This document shows positions 25,433 to 34,264 of a stretch of DNA of 64,000 nt, in pieces. Origin of the DNA: Bdellovibrio bacteriovorus (GTDB lineage Bacteria > Bdellovibrionota > Bdellovibrionia > Bdellovibrionales > Bdellovibrionaceae); contig NZ_LUKD01000001.1 in assembly GCF_001592745.1 (NCBI RefSeq), forward strand, positions 751,384 through 815,383. Direction: 5' to 3'. Within the stretch, counting starts at the first letter, position 1; each line of letters opens with the position of its first letter. The notes beneath the pieces were generated by a model that saw only the letters and a list, made by a program, of their open reading frames with translations, had not been told where the DNA came from and did no database searches. The position numbers and the translations under genes were made by a program.

Positions 25433-26365
25433 ATGAAAAAACGCGAATGGCTTATAGTGATTCTTCCTTTGCTCGCAACCTGGCTCGTGGACCGTGTCAC
25501 GAAAATCTGGGCGACAGGAATCACGCAGCTAAAATCTTTTGGTCCGGTTCACTTTGTTTTGCATCACAATCACGGCGCGATGCTGGGATTGTTTTCAGAT
25601 TTACCGTCAGTACTAAGAATCGTGTCTCTTTCTACGGGTGGAGCTTTCCTTCTTTGCACCTATGCTTTGATTCAATACCTTCTGCCGATCAAATCCTTAA
25701 CTTTGCGAAGCGGTCTTTCTATTCTTATTGGCGGGATCATTGGCAACGTGACCGATCGGATTATCTGGGGTTATGTCGTGGATTTCATTGTCCTGGGCAC
25801 GCCTTCTCTTTCCAGCCCGGCTTTCAACTTAGCGGATGCATTGCAATGGCTGGGTTATGCGCTGATCGTATATGCGATCATTCGCGAGGGTGAACTTCTG
25901 TGGCCCGAAAACAATGTTCGTAAGCAATACTGGGTGAACATGCCATTTCAGTTGAAGTACTGCTTCATTCTGATGGCCGTTGGTCTAAGCCTGACTTTGA
26001 TTTGCTTGGTGTTTTCGTACACGTATATGCGAGTGACGATTCAAGAGCTGGTGGGGAATAACGCTTTCTTATTGAATAAGTTTCTGGTTCCTTACGTCAT
26101 CACTTTTATAATTATCTGTATCGCCTTTTGCGCGATATTGTTTGCGGTGGGACGTTTGATCTCTCATCGAATCGCCGGCCCACTCTATGCCTTTGAGCGT
26201 TTTTTAAAGACTTCTTTGGAAGGAACATCGTCGCCTCTTAAACTTCGAGCCGGAGATGAGTTTAAACATCTGGAAGAACTGGCCGAACAAATCAATGAGC
26301 GGCTAAATCAAATTAAAAAAGAGCGCACCGTCAACGTCATCGAATACAAAGAAGATGAAAACTAA
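25433..26365 (+). CDS. Signal peptidase II fused to a transmembrane HAMP module
   Basis: Residues 1-155 form a complete lipoprotein signal peptidase: four membrane helices with GNVTDR (104-109), VVDF (catalytic Asp117) and FNLADA (catalytic Asp135). Normal LspA ends near residue 165, but here the frame continues with two more membrane helices (about 177-198 and 218-240) and a HAMP-like linker (about 241-292, with IAGPLYAFE and GDEF). The total is 310 residues. HAMP domains normally pass signals across the membrane in sensor kinases and chemoreceptors. No output domain follows. LspA is normally the sole maturation peptidase for lipoproteins; whether this is the only copy is unknown. A strong terminator follows. 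Confidence 0.85.
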   Translation: MKKREWLIVILPLLATWLVDRVTKIWATGITQLKSFGPVHFVLHHNHGAMLGLFSDLPSVLRIVSLSTGGAFLLCTYALIQYLLPIKSLTLRSGLSILIGGIIGNVTDRIIWGYVVDFIVLGTPSLSSPAFNLADALQWLGYALIVYAIIREGELLWPENNVRKQYWVNMPFQLKYCFILMAVGLSLTLICLVFSYTYMRVTIQELVGNNAFLLNKFLVPYVITFIIICIAFCAILFAVGRLISHRIAGPLYAFERFLKTSLEGTSSPLKLRAGDEFKHLEELAEQINERLNQIKKERTVNVIEYKEDEN

Positions 26366-26366
26366 A

Positions 26367-26396
26367 AAAAAGGGAATCTGTGAAGATTCCCTTTTT
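26367..26396. terminator. Bidirectional terminator
   Basis: A perfect 13-bp stem (26367-26379 with 26384-26396) has a 4-base loop and A/T tracts at both ends. It separates the LspA-HAMP gene from the convergent chemoreceptor gene. Confidence 0.92.
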
Positions 26397-26401
26397 CGTT
26401 A

Positions 26402-27949
26402 TTAAGCCACATCATTCAAGGGCAGTAAGTCTTCGTTCGTCTTTGCGACCGTTTTTTGTACGGCTGCAGATGAACGGGCTTTCGACGCCTTTACCGGAGG
26501 AGGCACCGGCGATGCCGCAACCTTCTGCTCCCCTTTGATTGTTTCTACCAATGTACCAATTACCTGAGTCATGCTATCAGCTTGCGCGGAAAGCTCCTCT
26601 GCCGCTGCGGCCGCCTCTTCTGATGTCCCGGCATTGATTTGGGTTACCTGATCTAACTGATTCATTGCTTTGCTAATCTGGGCAATACCATTGCTTTGCT
26701 CTGTACTTGCCGCCGCGATCTCATTGTTTAATTGAGTCACCTTCTTCACTGCATTTACGATTTCACTAAGAACAACACCACTGCGTTCAGCTTGCTCACT
26801 GCCCACTTCAATACGTTCGACAGAGGCTTTAATAAGATCCGTAATATCTTTGGCTGCCAATGAACTTCTTTGCGCTAAAGTTCTTACCGCTTCCGCCACG
26901 ACCGCAAAACCTTTACCCTGTTCACCCGCTCGAGCCGCTTCCACGGCCGCATTAAGGGCTAATAGATTTGTTTGGAAGGCAATATCATCAATCACGTTGA
27001 TGATCTCAGCAATTTTCTTAGAGTCTTGGGAGATGCCCGACATCGAACCTACTAGAGTGCGGATTTCCTGTTCGCCCCGAGTGGCAATGGAACTTGTCTC
27101 ATTCGACAAAGACGCTGCTTCCGCCGCGTTGTTGGAGTTGACCTTCACCATAGAAGAAAGCTCTTCGATGGTCGCCACTGTTTCCTCTAGCGAAGAGGCT
27201 TGTTCAGTGGAAGCCTGCGATAATTGTTCAGAGGAAGATGCGATCTGTTGAGCCGCTCCCGAAACTTGCATGGAAGCGCTTGAAAGATTTTCGATGACAG
27301 AATTAATCGCTCTTCCAAGTGAGACCAGGACAAAACCTGCCAAACCTGTCCCTAAAAGAATAGCGAACGCACTCACCAAGATCATCAGCATACGAGCGTG
27401 TTCGTAATTGCTTTGCGCCATTGCGGCTTCTTCTTCCATGCGCTTTTCATTGCGCTCTACCGTCGAATTGATGATTTCTTCACCGAACTTTCTAAGCGGA
27501 GCGCCCTTTTTTTGAGTCATCTCTAAAGCAGCCTTATCGTCACCTTTAGTAGAGTGATTTTTTACCTCCGCCGTTGTATTCCACCATGTCAGATAGTTTT
27601 CTTTGAATTGCTCCATCTCTTTTTTTCCAGTTTCGGTTGAAATGGCATGCAGAGAATCAATTTTTTTAAGCATTTCTTCATGACGTTTCTGCATCAATCC
27701 CCAGGCTGTTTCCATAGCCTCTGGGGAATCTTCTAAAATCAAATTCTTTTCATTCATCATTTGCAGATAGAACAACGCTTTAATGTCTTTAACTAAAGAA
27801 ACGCGCACGCTTTTTTCTTCGACAATGGATTTTAAAGACAGATTAATGCCTTCCATACGACTAAGACCAATACCTGCGATAGTTAATGAACCAAGAACAA
27901 GAATGGCCATCACAAAGGCCAACTTAAAGTTGAGACTTCTTTTTTTCAT
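26402..27949 (-). CDS. Methyl-accepting chemotaxis protein
   Basis: This is a 515-residue transmembrane chemoreceptor. It has a first membrane helix (about 9-30), a periplasmic four-helix-bundle sensor (about 31-190), a second helix (about 190-212), and a cytoplasmic signalling coiled coil with the conserved hairpin tip containing IDDIAFQTNLLALNAAVE (about residue 330). It ends in an unstructured Pro/Ala/Lys tail without the NWETF-type CheR tether. The ligand is not predictable. No che genes are adjacent. Confidence 0.94.
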   Translation of the reverse strand: MKKRSLNFKLAFVMAILVLGSLTIAGIGLSRMEGINLSLKSIVEEKSVRVSLVKDIKALFYLQMMNEKNLILEDSPEAMETAWGLMQKRHEEMLKKIDSLHAISTETGKKEMEQFKENYLTWWNTTAEVKNHSTKGDDKAALEMTQKKGAPLRKFGEEIINSTVERNEKRMEEEAAMAQSNYEHARMLMILVSAFAILLGTGLAGFVLVSLGRAINSVIENLSSASMQVSGAAQQIASSSEQLSQASTEQASSLEETVATIEELSSMVKVNSNNAAEAASLSNETSSIATRGEQEIRTLVGSMSGISQDSKKIAEIINVIDDIAFQTNLLALNAAVEAARAGEQGKGFAVVAEAVRTLAQRSSLAAKDITDLIKASVERIEVGSEQAERSGVVLSEIVNAVKKVTQLNNEIAAASTEQSNGIAQISKAMNQLDQVTQINAGTSEEAAAAAEELSAQADSMTQVIGTLVETIKGEQKVAASPVPPPVKASKARSSAAVQKTVAKTNEDLLPLNDVA

Positions 27950-28150
27950 TTAGATTTTTCCCCTTAATTACGCACAACACATCTTGCAATTGCATGCAAA
28001 ACGACGAGGGGATTTTCGGAAGATAAACAAACAACTAAAGTTTATTTTTAAACAAATTTTGTTAACACGTTGATGCGTCCACCTAAATAACTTCTCGGAA
28101 CACCTCGAACAAAAGTTCGATTTCTCCTCTGATAAAACTGCTATGGAATA

Positions 28151-28996
28151 TTAAGCGTAGACGACAGCGACGTCATTGATGCGATTTAGGTAATACCGCT
28201 TGGCTGTTTTTTCGTTGTGACAAAAGGCTTGCAAGTAATCCCCGTCCGGATTTCTTACAATACCGATAGGAGTGATTCGGCGAACTTCCCCTTTTGCAGA
28301 GCCTCCCATATAAACCATGTCGATATCTCGTTTAGCCAAAATGGCCTCTTTGATAAATTGAAACTTTGGTTCATTCAGCGCAGCTAACGAATAATCACGC
28401 CACCAAAGATTCTTCGCTTGGCTTTTGATCACTTCAGCCAGTGTGACATTTTCGTTCATCTTTTGAAAACAAGCTAACGCGACATAAAGACAAGACTTCG
28501 CATCATCATAAGCGCGATGTGCCTGGCCGCCATCGATGGTTAAATGCTTCACTAATGTTTGGAGTTTGTGATTTTCAACTCCATGTATCCACTTACGCGA
28601 AAGAAGACTTGTGCACAACGCCGGCTCGGAAGGTAACGGCAAATGATTTTTCTCGAAGTCTGCCGCCAAGAATCCCATGTCAAACGGGGCGTGGTGAGCC
28701 ATCACAATCGTCCCTTTGATAAAGTCATGAATCTCGCGAATTTTTTCTGACATCGGTGGCGCATCGGCGACCATCTCGTTTGTGATGCCGTGAATACCAA
28801 TGATGAAATCGGTCATTAACTCACGCGGCTTAATTAGAAATTGCAGCCGCCCAATTTCTTCCCCTTTATACCATTTCACCGCGCCGAATTCGACGATGTC
28901 ATGTCCCACCGGATAAGCTCCGCTGGTCTCGGTATCAAAAGCGACAAAGGTATATTCATTCAAAGGAAGATCTAAATTCATAGGAACAGGCACCAT
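28151..28996 (-). CDS. DnaQ-type 3'-5' exonuclease fused to a WYL-like domain
   Basis: This is a 281-residue protein. The N-terminal part (about 15-180) is a DEDDh exonuclease: motif I FDTETSG (Asp21, Glu23), motif II HHAPFDMGFL, motif III HRAYDDAK. The C-terminal part (about 205-281) has the pattern of a WYL-like domain: a helix with IKEAILAKRDIDMVY, a basic RRITPIG strand and a C-terminal block with RYYLNRI. WYL domains bind ligands or nucleic acid in transcription and defence regulators. The start at 28996 has AAGG upstream; Met6 is an alternative. It stands alone. Confidence 0.82.
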   Translation of the reverse strand: MVPVPMNLDLPLNEYTFVAFDTETSGAYPVGHDIVEFGAVKWYKGEEIGRLQFLIKPRELMTDFIIGIHGITNEMVADAPPMSEKIREIHDFIKGTIVMAHHAPFDMGFLAADFEKNHLPLPSEPALCTSLLSRKWIHGVENHKLQTLVKHLTIDGGQAHRAYDDAKSCLYVALACFQKMNENVTLAEVIKSQAKNLWWRDYSLAALNEPKFQFIKEAILAKRDIDMVYMGGSAKGEVRRITPIGIVRNPDGDYLQAFCHNEKTAKRYYLNRINDVAVVYA

Positions 28997-29106
28997 AACA
29001 CCTTTTTGTGTCAGCGACCAGAGCCAAAAGTCCAGTCCCCGAAATCTCTGGCAGTGAAGTCTTTGTTTTTCGCTCGCGATTAGTTCAGAATGAAAAGCAC
29101 TTATCT

Positions 29107-29787
29107 ATGCGAAGATACATTGCTTTTATAATTATTCTAATGAGTTCGTGGACAGCTCAAGCCGCCGACGGGACATCGCCGACGTTTGATCTATCTGGTG
29201 ACATCAACCTGCTATCTCATTACGTAGAAAACGGTTTATCCCAGTCCGATAAATCGCCTGCCTTGCAGGGTTCATTTTGGTTTCACTTTGGCTCTCAATT
29301 TCGTTTAGGAATTTGGGGTTCGAATACCAATTTTGAAAATAGTGATGATCACTTTAATTTAAGACTTCTTGGCGACATCAAAGTCTCTTTTTCTCAGAAC
29401 ACAAACCTGATCATCAGCTATGCCCAAAGCCAGTACTATAACGGTGGCGATCGCAATGGAAACATCATTGGTGTGCGTCTGAACTCATTCGATTATCGCA
29501 TTATGTACAGCAGTTTTAGTAACTGGGAAGGCACTGACGAGAATTCAAAACGCTATGCCTTTGGAAAGTTCTTCAATGTTTTCAATGGTTGGAAGTGGGA
29601 TAACGAGATTGGTTACAACACTCCCAATGTTGATGAAATTAATCCTTATTTTGATGCACGGACGGGGCTGGGAACAAAGTGGGGAGTGATCTTTTTTGAA
29701 GGAGCCCTCACTGGAACCAGTGAAAGCTCCCAATTTAATGGTGCCGGAGATTTCTTCTTTATTCTGTCGGCGTCGACGGAGTTGTAA
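29107..29787 (+). CDS. TorF/TIGR02001-like outer-membrane beta-rich protein
   Basis: This is a 226-residue protein with a signal peptide (about 1-19, ending AQAAD). The mature part is rich in alternating aromatic and polar residues ([30 protein letters not shown] and others) and ends in a hydrophobic strand, as expected for an outer-membrane beta-barrel of the TIGR02001 family of uncharacterised proteobacterial proteins. ATG 29107 is preferred because the longer frame from 29008 has a non-signal leader. The last 29 bases overlap the end of the convergent motB. Confidence 0.72.
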   Translation: MRRYIAFIIILMSSWTAQAADGTSPTFDLSGDINLLSHYVENGLSQSDKSPALQGSFWFHFGSQFRLGIWGSNTNFENSDDHFNLRLLGDIKVSFSQNTNLIISYAQSQYYNGGDRNGNIIGVRLNSFDYRIMYSSFSNWEGTDENSKRYAFGKFFNVFNGWKWDNEIGYNTPNVDEINPYFDARTGLGTKWGVIFFEGALTGTSESSQFNGAGDFFFILSASTEL

Positions 29788-30721
29788 TTCCCGCGGCTTC
29801 GTTCAGCTCTTGATCCACTTGTTCTTTCAAGTTTTTCGGAGCTTCTTGTTCTTTTTTACGGTTGCTGATCTGATTCACGAAGTTGTCATACACAGACATA
29901 TCCACACGTGAAGGACCAAACAAAGTTTCTAGCTTACGCGGTTTACGACCGTCCGAAGTGATTTCTTTCTGCGCGATCTTCACGCGAATGAAACCCACAA
30001 GCTTCGCCGGATCGATCTCGCCTCTTTTTTCCTTCACACTGATTCCGCCGGTGACAGACACTGTGTTTGTTTCCAAAGAAGCTAGGATCTTGTTGCGAAC
30101 AATATCAAATCTTTCTGCCGCCACTTTGTTTGCCGTCATCACGTTGCCATCGGCCACCGCTTGCACAAACAATCCGGACGTTAATTTAATATCTGCGTCT
30201 TTCAAGCCCGTTGTAATGCCTTTGATCTTATCCATGACTTTGACAAAACTTGCATTTGGAGTCGACGTGCCTCTTTCAAAAAGCATGTAGTCAGGAATAT
30301 CAAAGTCATAACCTTCCGGAGTGACTTGCACGTTTTTGGCAACATCATTCATCTGGTCTGCCAAATAAGCCGCCACCACTTTTGTTGAACCCATATCCAA
30401 AAGATTTGGAGTTTGATCGGCAGGTTCCATAAAGCTTTGGAATGCCTTCAAAGGTTCATTCAAAATATCCAAGAATAGTTTTTCTAGAGTGATCTCGGCA
30501 CCGAAGTTCTGGAAATTGTATTCAATCACAGACGGTGTAGAGAAATAATCTGAAACGGCTTTTTTCGTTTCTTCGGATTGACCTAAAAGCCACATCACCA
30601 GGAAGAACGCCATGAGGGCCGTCATGAAGTCGGCCAAAGCCACCTTCCAGGAACCGCCGTGATGGCCGCCTCCTGAAACAATGATCTTTTTGATAACAAT
30701 GGTTTGCTTTTTTTCTGCCAT
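29759..30721 (-). CDS. motB: Flagellar motor stator protein MotB
   Basis: MotB anchors the stator to peptidoglycan and supplies the proton-binding aspartate. The 320-residue protein has one membrane helix with Asp31 in [15 protein letters not shown], the plug/linker region, and an OmpA-like C-terminal domain (about 135-265), in which the peptidoglycan-binding motif is altered ([15 protein letters not shown] in place of the usual SNWxLSxxRAxxVR). A Glu/Lys/Pro-rich tail follows. It lies downstream of motA with a 97-base gap containing a GC-rich hairpin. Bdellovibrio carries several motAB pairs. Confidence 0.93.
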   Translation of the reverse strand: MAEKKQTIVIKKIIVSGGGHHGGSWKVALADFMTALMAFFLVMWLLGQSEETKKAVSDYFSTPSVIEYNFQNFGAEITLEKLFLDILNEPLKAFQSFMEPADQTPNLLDMGSTKVVAAYLADQMNDVAKNVQVTPEGYDFDIPDYMLFERGTSTPNASFVKVMDKIKGITTGLKDADIKLTSGLFVQAVADGNVMTANKVAAERFDIVRNKILASLETNTVSVTGGISVKEKRGEIDPAKLVGFIRVKIAQKEITSDGRKPRKLETLFGPSRVDMSVYDNFVNQISNRKKEQEAPKNLKEQVDQELNEAAGITTPSTPTE

Positions 30722-30782
30722 TTCTTATCCAGTTTTCTTGAGGTTCCGTCCTCAGTACTTATTTCTCAATCCGTTCAGCTAC

Positions 30783-30798
30783 GCGGGCTGAAGCCCGC
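30783..30798. other. GC-rich hairpin between motA and motB
   Basis: GCGGGCT (30783-30789) and AGCCCGC (30792-30798) form a 7-bp inverted repeat with a 2-base spacer (or a 6-bp stem with a TGAA loop). No T-tract follows, so it may tune the ratio of MotA to MotB by stabilising the motA end of the transcript. Confidence 0.45.
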
Positions 30799-30818
30799 TT
30801 CGCCTGCTCGACAGCCGA

Positions 30819-31685
30819 TTACGCTGCCTTCTTAATTTCTTTAGTCGCTTTATCAACTTCGTCGAATGAAGGACGCTCTTCAGGCATGATTGTACGGCGA
30901 GCGTACTCAACACACACGATAGGAGGCGCACCTCTTTGCAAAGCAATCATCGCGGCTTTGATACAAGCAAGGTAACGACCTTCTGCTTCGATATCCGCAC
31001 CCATTTTTGATGCTGTTGGAGCAATCAAACCGTAGGCACAGAAAACCCCTAACATGGTTCCAACCAGGGCGCCGGCAACCAAGGAACCGATCTTTTCAAC
31101 CCCTTCAGTTAAGTGGGCCATGGTTTTTACGATACCCAGAACGGCGGCAACGATACCCAATCCAGGGAAACCGTCGGCGACTGTTTGCACCGCGTGCGCG
31201 GCCATGTGTTCTTCGTGGTGGATCGCTTTAATATCGGCATCAAGAAGATCATCCACATCATACGGAGACATCTCTGCTGACAATGTGATTTTCATCGTGT
31301 CACACAGAAAGTGAACCGCGTGGTGATTGTGCATGAAGCTTGGGTAAGCTTTGAAGATGTCACTCTTCTCTGGTTCCTCGATGTGTTTTTCAATTCCTTG
31401 CGGACCTTCTTTTCTGAACGCTTGGAAAAGTTGGAACATCATCTGCAACAATTCGACATAATCCTGCTTCTGAGGACCTTTTGCCGTCATCGCCTTGATA
31501 CTCAATTTGATACCAGATTTAATAATTTTCATCGGGTTCGCAATAATATACGCACCGAGTGCGGCTCCCCCGATAATCATCATTTCGATAGGCGCTGCTT
31601 TCAAGATAACGGACATGTGACCGCCGGCTATAATGAAGCCCCCGAACACCATCACGAATACGACTATGATACCTACAAATCCCAT
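30819..31685 (-). CDS. motA: Flagellar motor stator protein MotA
   Basis: MotA is the multispanning stator subunit that couples ion flow to flagellar rotation. The 288-residue protein has four membrane helices (about 2-24, 32-52, 170-190 and 205-225), the cytoplasmic loop with charged residues between helices 2 and 3, and the block GLGIVAAVLGIVKTM before helix 3 with VGTMLGVFCAYGLIAP at helix 4. Length is normal. It is transcribed with motB and diverges from a DsbD-like gene. Confidence 0.96.
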   Translation of the reverse strand: MGFVGIIVVFVMVFGGFIIAGGHMSVILKAAPIEMMIIGGAALGAYIIANPMKIIKSGIKLSIKAMTAKGPQKQDYVELLQMMFQLFQAFRKEGPQGIEKHIEEPEKSDIFKAYPSFMHNHHAVHFLCDTMKITLSAEMSPYDVDDLLDADIKAIHHEEHMAAHAVQTVADGFPGLGIVAAVLGIVKTMAHLTEGVEKIGSLVAGALVGTMLGVFCAYGLIAPTASKMGADIEAEGRYLACIKAAMIALQRGAPPIVCVEYARRTIMPEERPSFDEVDKATKEIKKAA

Positions 31686-31789
31686 AAGATATGACCTCTT
31701 CAGTTTCTCTATCGGAGACAGTTGTGGTAATATTGAGTCATTGCCGAATAAACTTGCCCATGGTCCGGACTGGGACTAAGAGGAAAAGC

Positions 31790-33598
31790 ATGAAACGCAG
31801 CCTGAAGTACATTTTAGCATTCACACTTTTACTTCTGACGAGTCCTTGGTCTTGGGCGCAGCTCAACACCAACGACACCGATCCTCTTCTTGTAGAAACG
31901 AAAGTAATTCCTTTTGAGTGGAACCCCGGCCAGGGTGGAACTCTTGAAATTAAAATGAAACTTCCACCGGGTTATCACGCCTACGACGATCAATTCAAAG
32001 TCGTTATCTTGGAGCCCGATGGATTTCAGGTGGCGCCACTGAATGTTGCACCCTTAAAAAAATGGTTCGATAAGTTTTCAAAAAAGGAGCGCTTGGGAAT
32101 TGAAAATGAGGCGACTCTGCAAGCGCATATTGAAGCTCCCAACCGGTTCTTGAAAAAACATGACAAGATGAAGCTTGAGCTGACTTATCAAGCTTGCTCT
32201 GACCAATTTTGTCTTTTCCCTACAACGAAGTTGATTGAAGTTCCTATCACAGTCACGGTTGTCGAAGGCTCACCGCAAATCGTTGAACAAGAAACCACAC
32301 CGGCCATGACCTCCCCTTCTTTCTTCGACTCTGGAAGTTTTCAAAAACTTCTGGGCGCCAGCATGTTCACCGGACTTCTGTTTGTTTTCTTGGCGGGAGT
32401 CTTCACAAGCTTCACACCTTGTATCTTCCCGATGATTCCTATCACCTTGGCCGTGTTAGGAAATCACGCGAATGAAAGAACACGTCTGCAAAACTTTATC
32501 ACGGCGTGTGTATATGTTTTGGGTATTGCCACGACTTATTCTGTCTTAGGCCTTGTAGCGGCTTCTACCGGCGGCGTTTTTGGCGCGACCTTAGGAAATC
32601 CCTATGTCCTTGCCGTGATCTGCACCATTTTCCTGGCGATGGCCTTAAGCATGTACGGACTTTATGAGATCCAAGTGCCTGCTGCAATTCGCAATCGCTT
32701 CGGAGCTGGTCAGCAGAAAAAAGGTTTGGGCGGCGCTTATCTAACCGGGTTGTTTGCAGGCATCGTGGCCAGCCCTTGCGTCGGTCCTGTGCTTGTTGCA
32801 ATTTTAACTTACGTCGCGTCTACGCAAAACAAAGTGATGGGTTTTCTTTTCCTATTCACTTACGCCGTCGGCTTGGGATTGATCTTTATCGCGATGGGAG
32901 TATTTACCGAGCTTAGTCGAGCCCTTCCCCGCTCAGGTCCTTGGATGAATGCTTTTAAATTCATTCTTGGCACTTTAATGTTGAGTGCCTTCTATTATTA
33001 CTTAGAACTTCTTCTGCCAGAGCGTTGGTTTGATCTGGCTTTGGGTGTGGGTTTAATTATATTGGCAAGCGTTTACGGTGCTTTCTTGGCGGCGGATCAG
33101 GTGGCCGCGCCTTTAAATAAAATCCGCAAAGGACTGATGCAAGCCGTGCTTCTTGTAGGTGTGGGTTACATCGCATTAGCAGCTTTTGAACTTCGTCCTT
33201 ACATCCGCGGTCGCATCATGGCTAACGACAGTCTGAATCAAATCCAAAAACTTCAGTGGCAAGTCTACTCGGAAGATCTTTTGGCAGAGGCCGCTAAAAA
33301 TGGAAAACCTGTGATCATCGACTTCTGGGCCGAATGGTGTGCCGCTTGCCACGAACTGGAAGAGCATACGTTTTCAGACGCTCGCGTGCGCGCGATGGGA
33401 CAAAATTTTGTGTTCTTAAAGTTTGATGCGACAAAAGACTCAGACAAATTGCGTGAGCTAAAAAAGAAATACAACATCCAAGGATTGCCCACGGTGATCT
33501 TTATTAATCCCAACGGTGTCTGGATTGATGCTCTGACACTGACGATGTTTGAAAAACCGGATGCGTTTTTAAAGCGCATGGAAAAAGCAGCTCAATAA
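31790..33598 (+). CDS. DsbD-like thiol:disulfide interchange protein
   Basis: DsbD carries electrons from cytoplasmic thioredoxin to periplasmic disulfide carriers. With the start at 31790 the 602-residue protein has a signal peptide (about 1-22), an N-terminal immunoglobulin-like domain with cysteines in TYQACSDQFC, an eight-helix membrane domain with cysteines in FTPCIFPM and ASPCVGPV, and a C-terminal thioredoxin domain with the redox pair in EWCAACHE. All three parts are complete. A frame from 31691 is longer but has no signal peptide. It diverges from motA and is followed by a terminator. Confidence 0.9.
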   Translation: MKRSLKYILAFTLLLLTSPWSWAQLNTNDTDPLLVETKVIPFEWNPGQGGTLEIKMKLPPGYHAYDDQFKVVILEPDGFQVAPLNVAPLKKWFDKFSKKERLGIENEATLQAHIEAPNRFLKKHDKMKLELTYQACSDQFCLFPTTKLIEVPITVTVVEGSPQIVEQETTPAMTSPSFFDSGSFQKLLGASMFTGLLFVFLAGVFTSFTPCIFPMIPITLAVLGNHANERTRLQNFITACVYVLGIATTYSVLGLVAASTGGVFGATLGNPYVLAVICTIFLAMALSMYGLYEIQVPAAIRNRFGAGQQKKGLGGAYLTGLFAGIVASPCVGPVLVAILTYVASTQNKVMGFLFLFTYAVGLGLIFIAMGVFTELSRALPRSGPWMNAFKFILGTLMLSAFYYYLELLLPERWFDLALGVGLIILASVYGAFLAADQVAAPLNKIRKGLMQAVLLVGVGYIALAAFELRPYIRGRIMANDSLNQIQKLQWQVYSEDLLAEAAKNGKPVIIDFWAEWCAACHELEEHTFSDARVRAMGQNFVFLKFDATKDSDKLRELKKKYNIQGLPTVIFINPNGVWIDALTLTMFEKPDAFLKRMEKAAQ

Positions 33599-33632
33599 AA
33601 AAAAGCCGGTTATGACACCGGCTTTTTTTTCT
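33597..33632. terminator. Bidirectional terminator
   Basis: A 14-bp stem (33597-33610 with 33617-33630, core AGCCGGT/ACCGGCT) has A and T runs on both sides. It lies between the DsbD-like gene and the convergent coiled-coil gene. Confidence 0.93.
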
Positions 33633-33654
33633 TTTAAAATATCTGAAATTTTTC

Positions 33655-34158
33655 TTACAGACGCTTTAAACGAGCGATTTCCATTTTTGCTTCATTCAAA
33701 GCGGCTTGCGAAGAAATCATCTGCGCTTCTTTTTCCGCCAAAAGTTTTTGCAAGTGGTTCATGCGAACTTCAAAACTTTTGATCACGTTGTTATGGCGAT
33801 CGACCATTTCTTGAACCTTCAGATCCAGGCTTTTACGCTCGTTCACACGTTGCGCCAGTTGCGTGATCTTTTGACCGGCTTCAGTGGCAAGCCCGTTATG
33901 GCTTTGCTCTAAGCGGCCCAAAAGCTGGCTTTGTTTTTCAAATTTGATGTTAGAAGATTTAATCAGTTCGTTCACCGTCGCCACCACCTTGTTCAGCTGG
34001 TCAGCTAAGGCCTGGTTCTGAGCTTTCAGCTCGAAAATCTGACGATCTGTGTTCAAATAGTTGTTTCCTACTGTGCTCATGTTCGTAGGAATTTCCATTG
34101 TAGGACTCTTGGCGACTTTCTTTTCCCCAAATAGTTCCGGATTTAGTTCTTTCTGCAT
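33655..34158 (-). CDS. Coiled-coil protein of unknown function
   Basis: This is a 167-residue cytoplasmic protein with no signal peptide or membrane helix. From about residue 35 to the end it is one long alternating hydrophobic/charged helix with heptad-like spacing, ending in NEAKMEIARLKRL, so a coiled coil is expected. The family is not recognised. A good Shine-Dalgarno (GGAGGGG, complement of about 34168-34174) precedes the start. It diverges from the next gene with about 100 bases between. Confidence 0.65.
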   Translation of the reverse strand: MQKELNPELFGEKKVAKSPTMEIPTNMSTVGNNYLNTDRQIFELKAQNQALADQLNKVVATVNELIKSSNIKFEKQSQLLGRLEQSHNGLATEAGQKITQLAQRVNERKSLDLKVQEMVDRHNNVIKSFEVRMNHLQKLLAEKEAQMISSQAALNEAKMEIARLKRL

Positions 34159-34264
34159 AAGACGCCCCTCCTAGGACTTCAAAAAAATCTACGTCTTCTA
34201 TCATATTTTTTCTGGACTAAAATTTCAAATGTTCATACTTTATGCGCGAAGGGGGAACCGCATT

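Noticed and set aside
28036-28043. TAAAGTTT, matching the sigma-28 -35 element
   Set aside because: No GCCGATAA follows at the right distance and no plus-strand gene starts there.
28105-28120. TCGAACAAAAGTTCGA, resembling a GAAC-N4-GTTC SOS box
   Set aside because: The LexA site I recall for Bdellovibrio is a different motif, the repeat is over 150 bases from the nearest start codon, and a small stem-loop explains it as well.
31708-31715. TCCGATAG on the minus strand upstream of motA, as a FliA -10
   Set aside because: Only 6 of 8 match and the -35 region (TAATATTG on the plus strand) is poor. Motility context makes it tempting but the evidence is weak.
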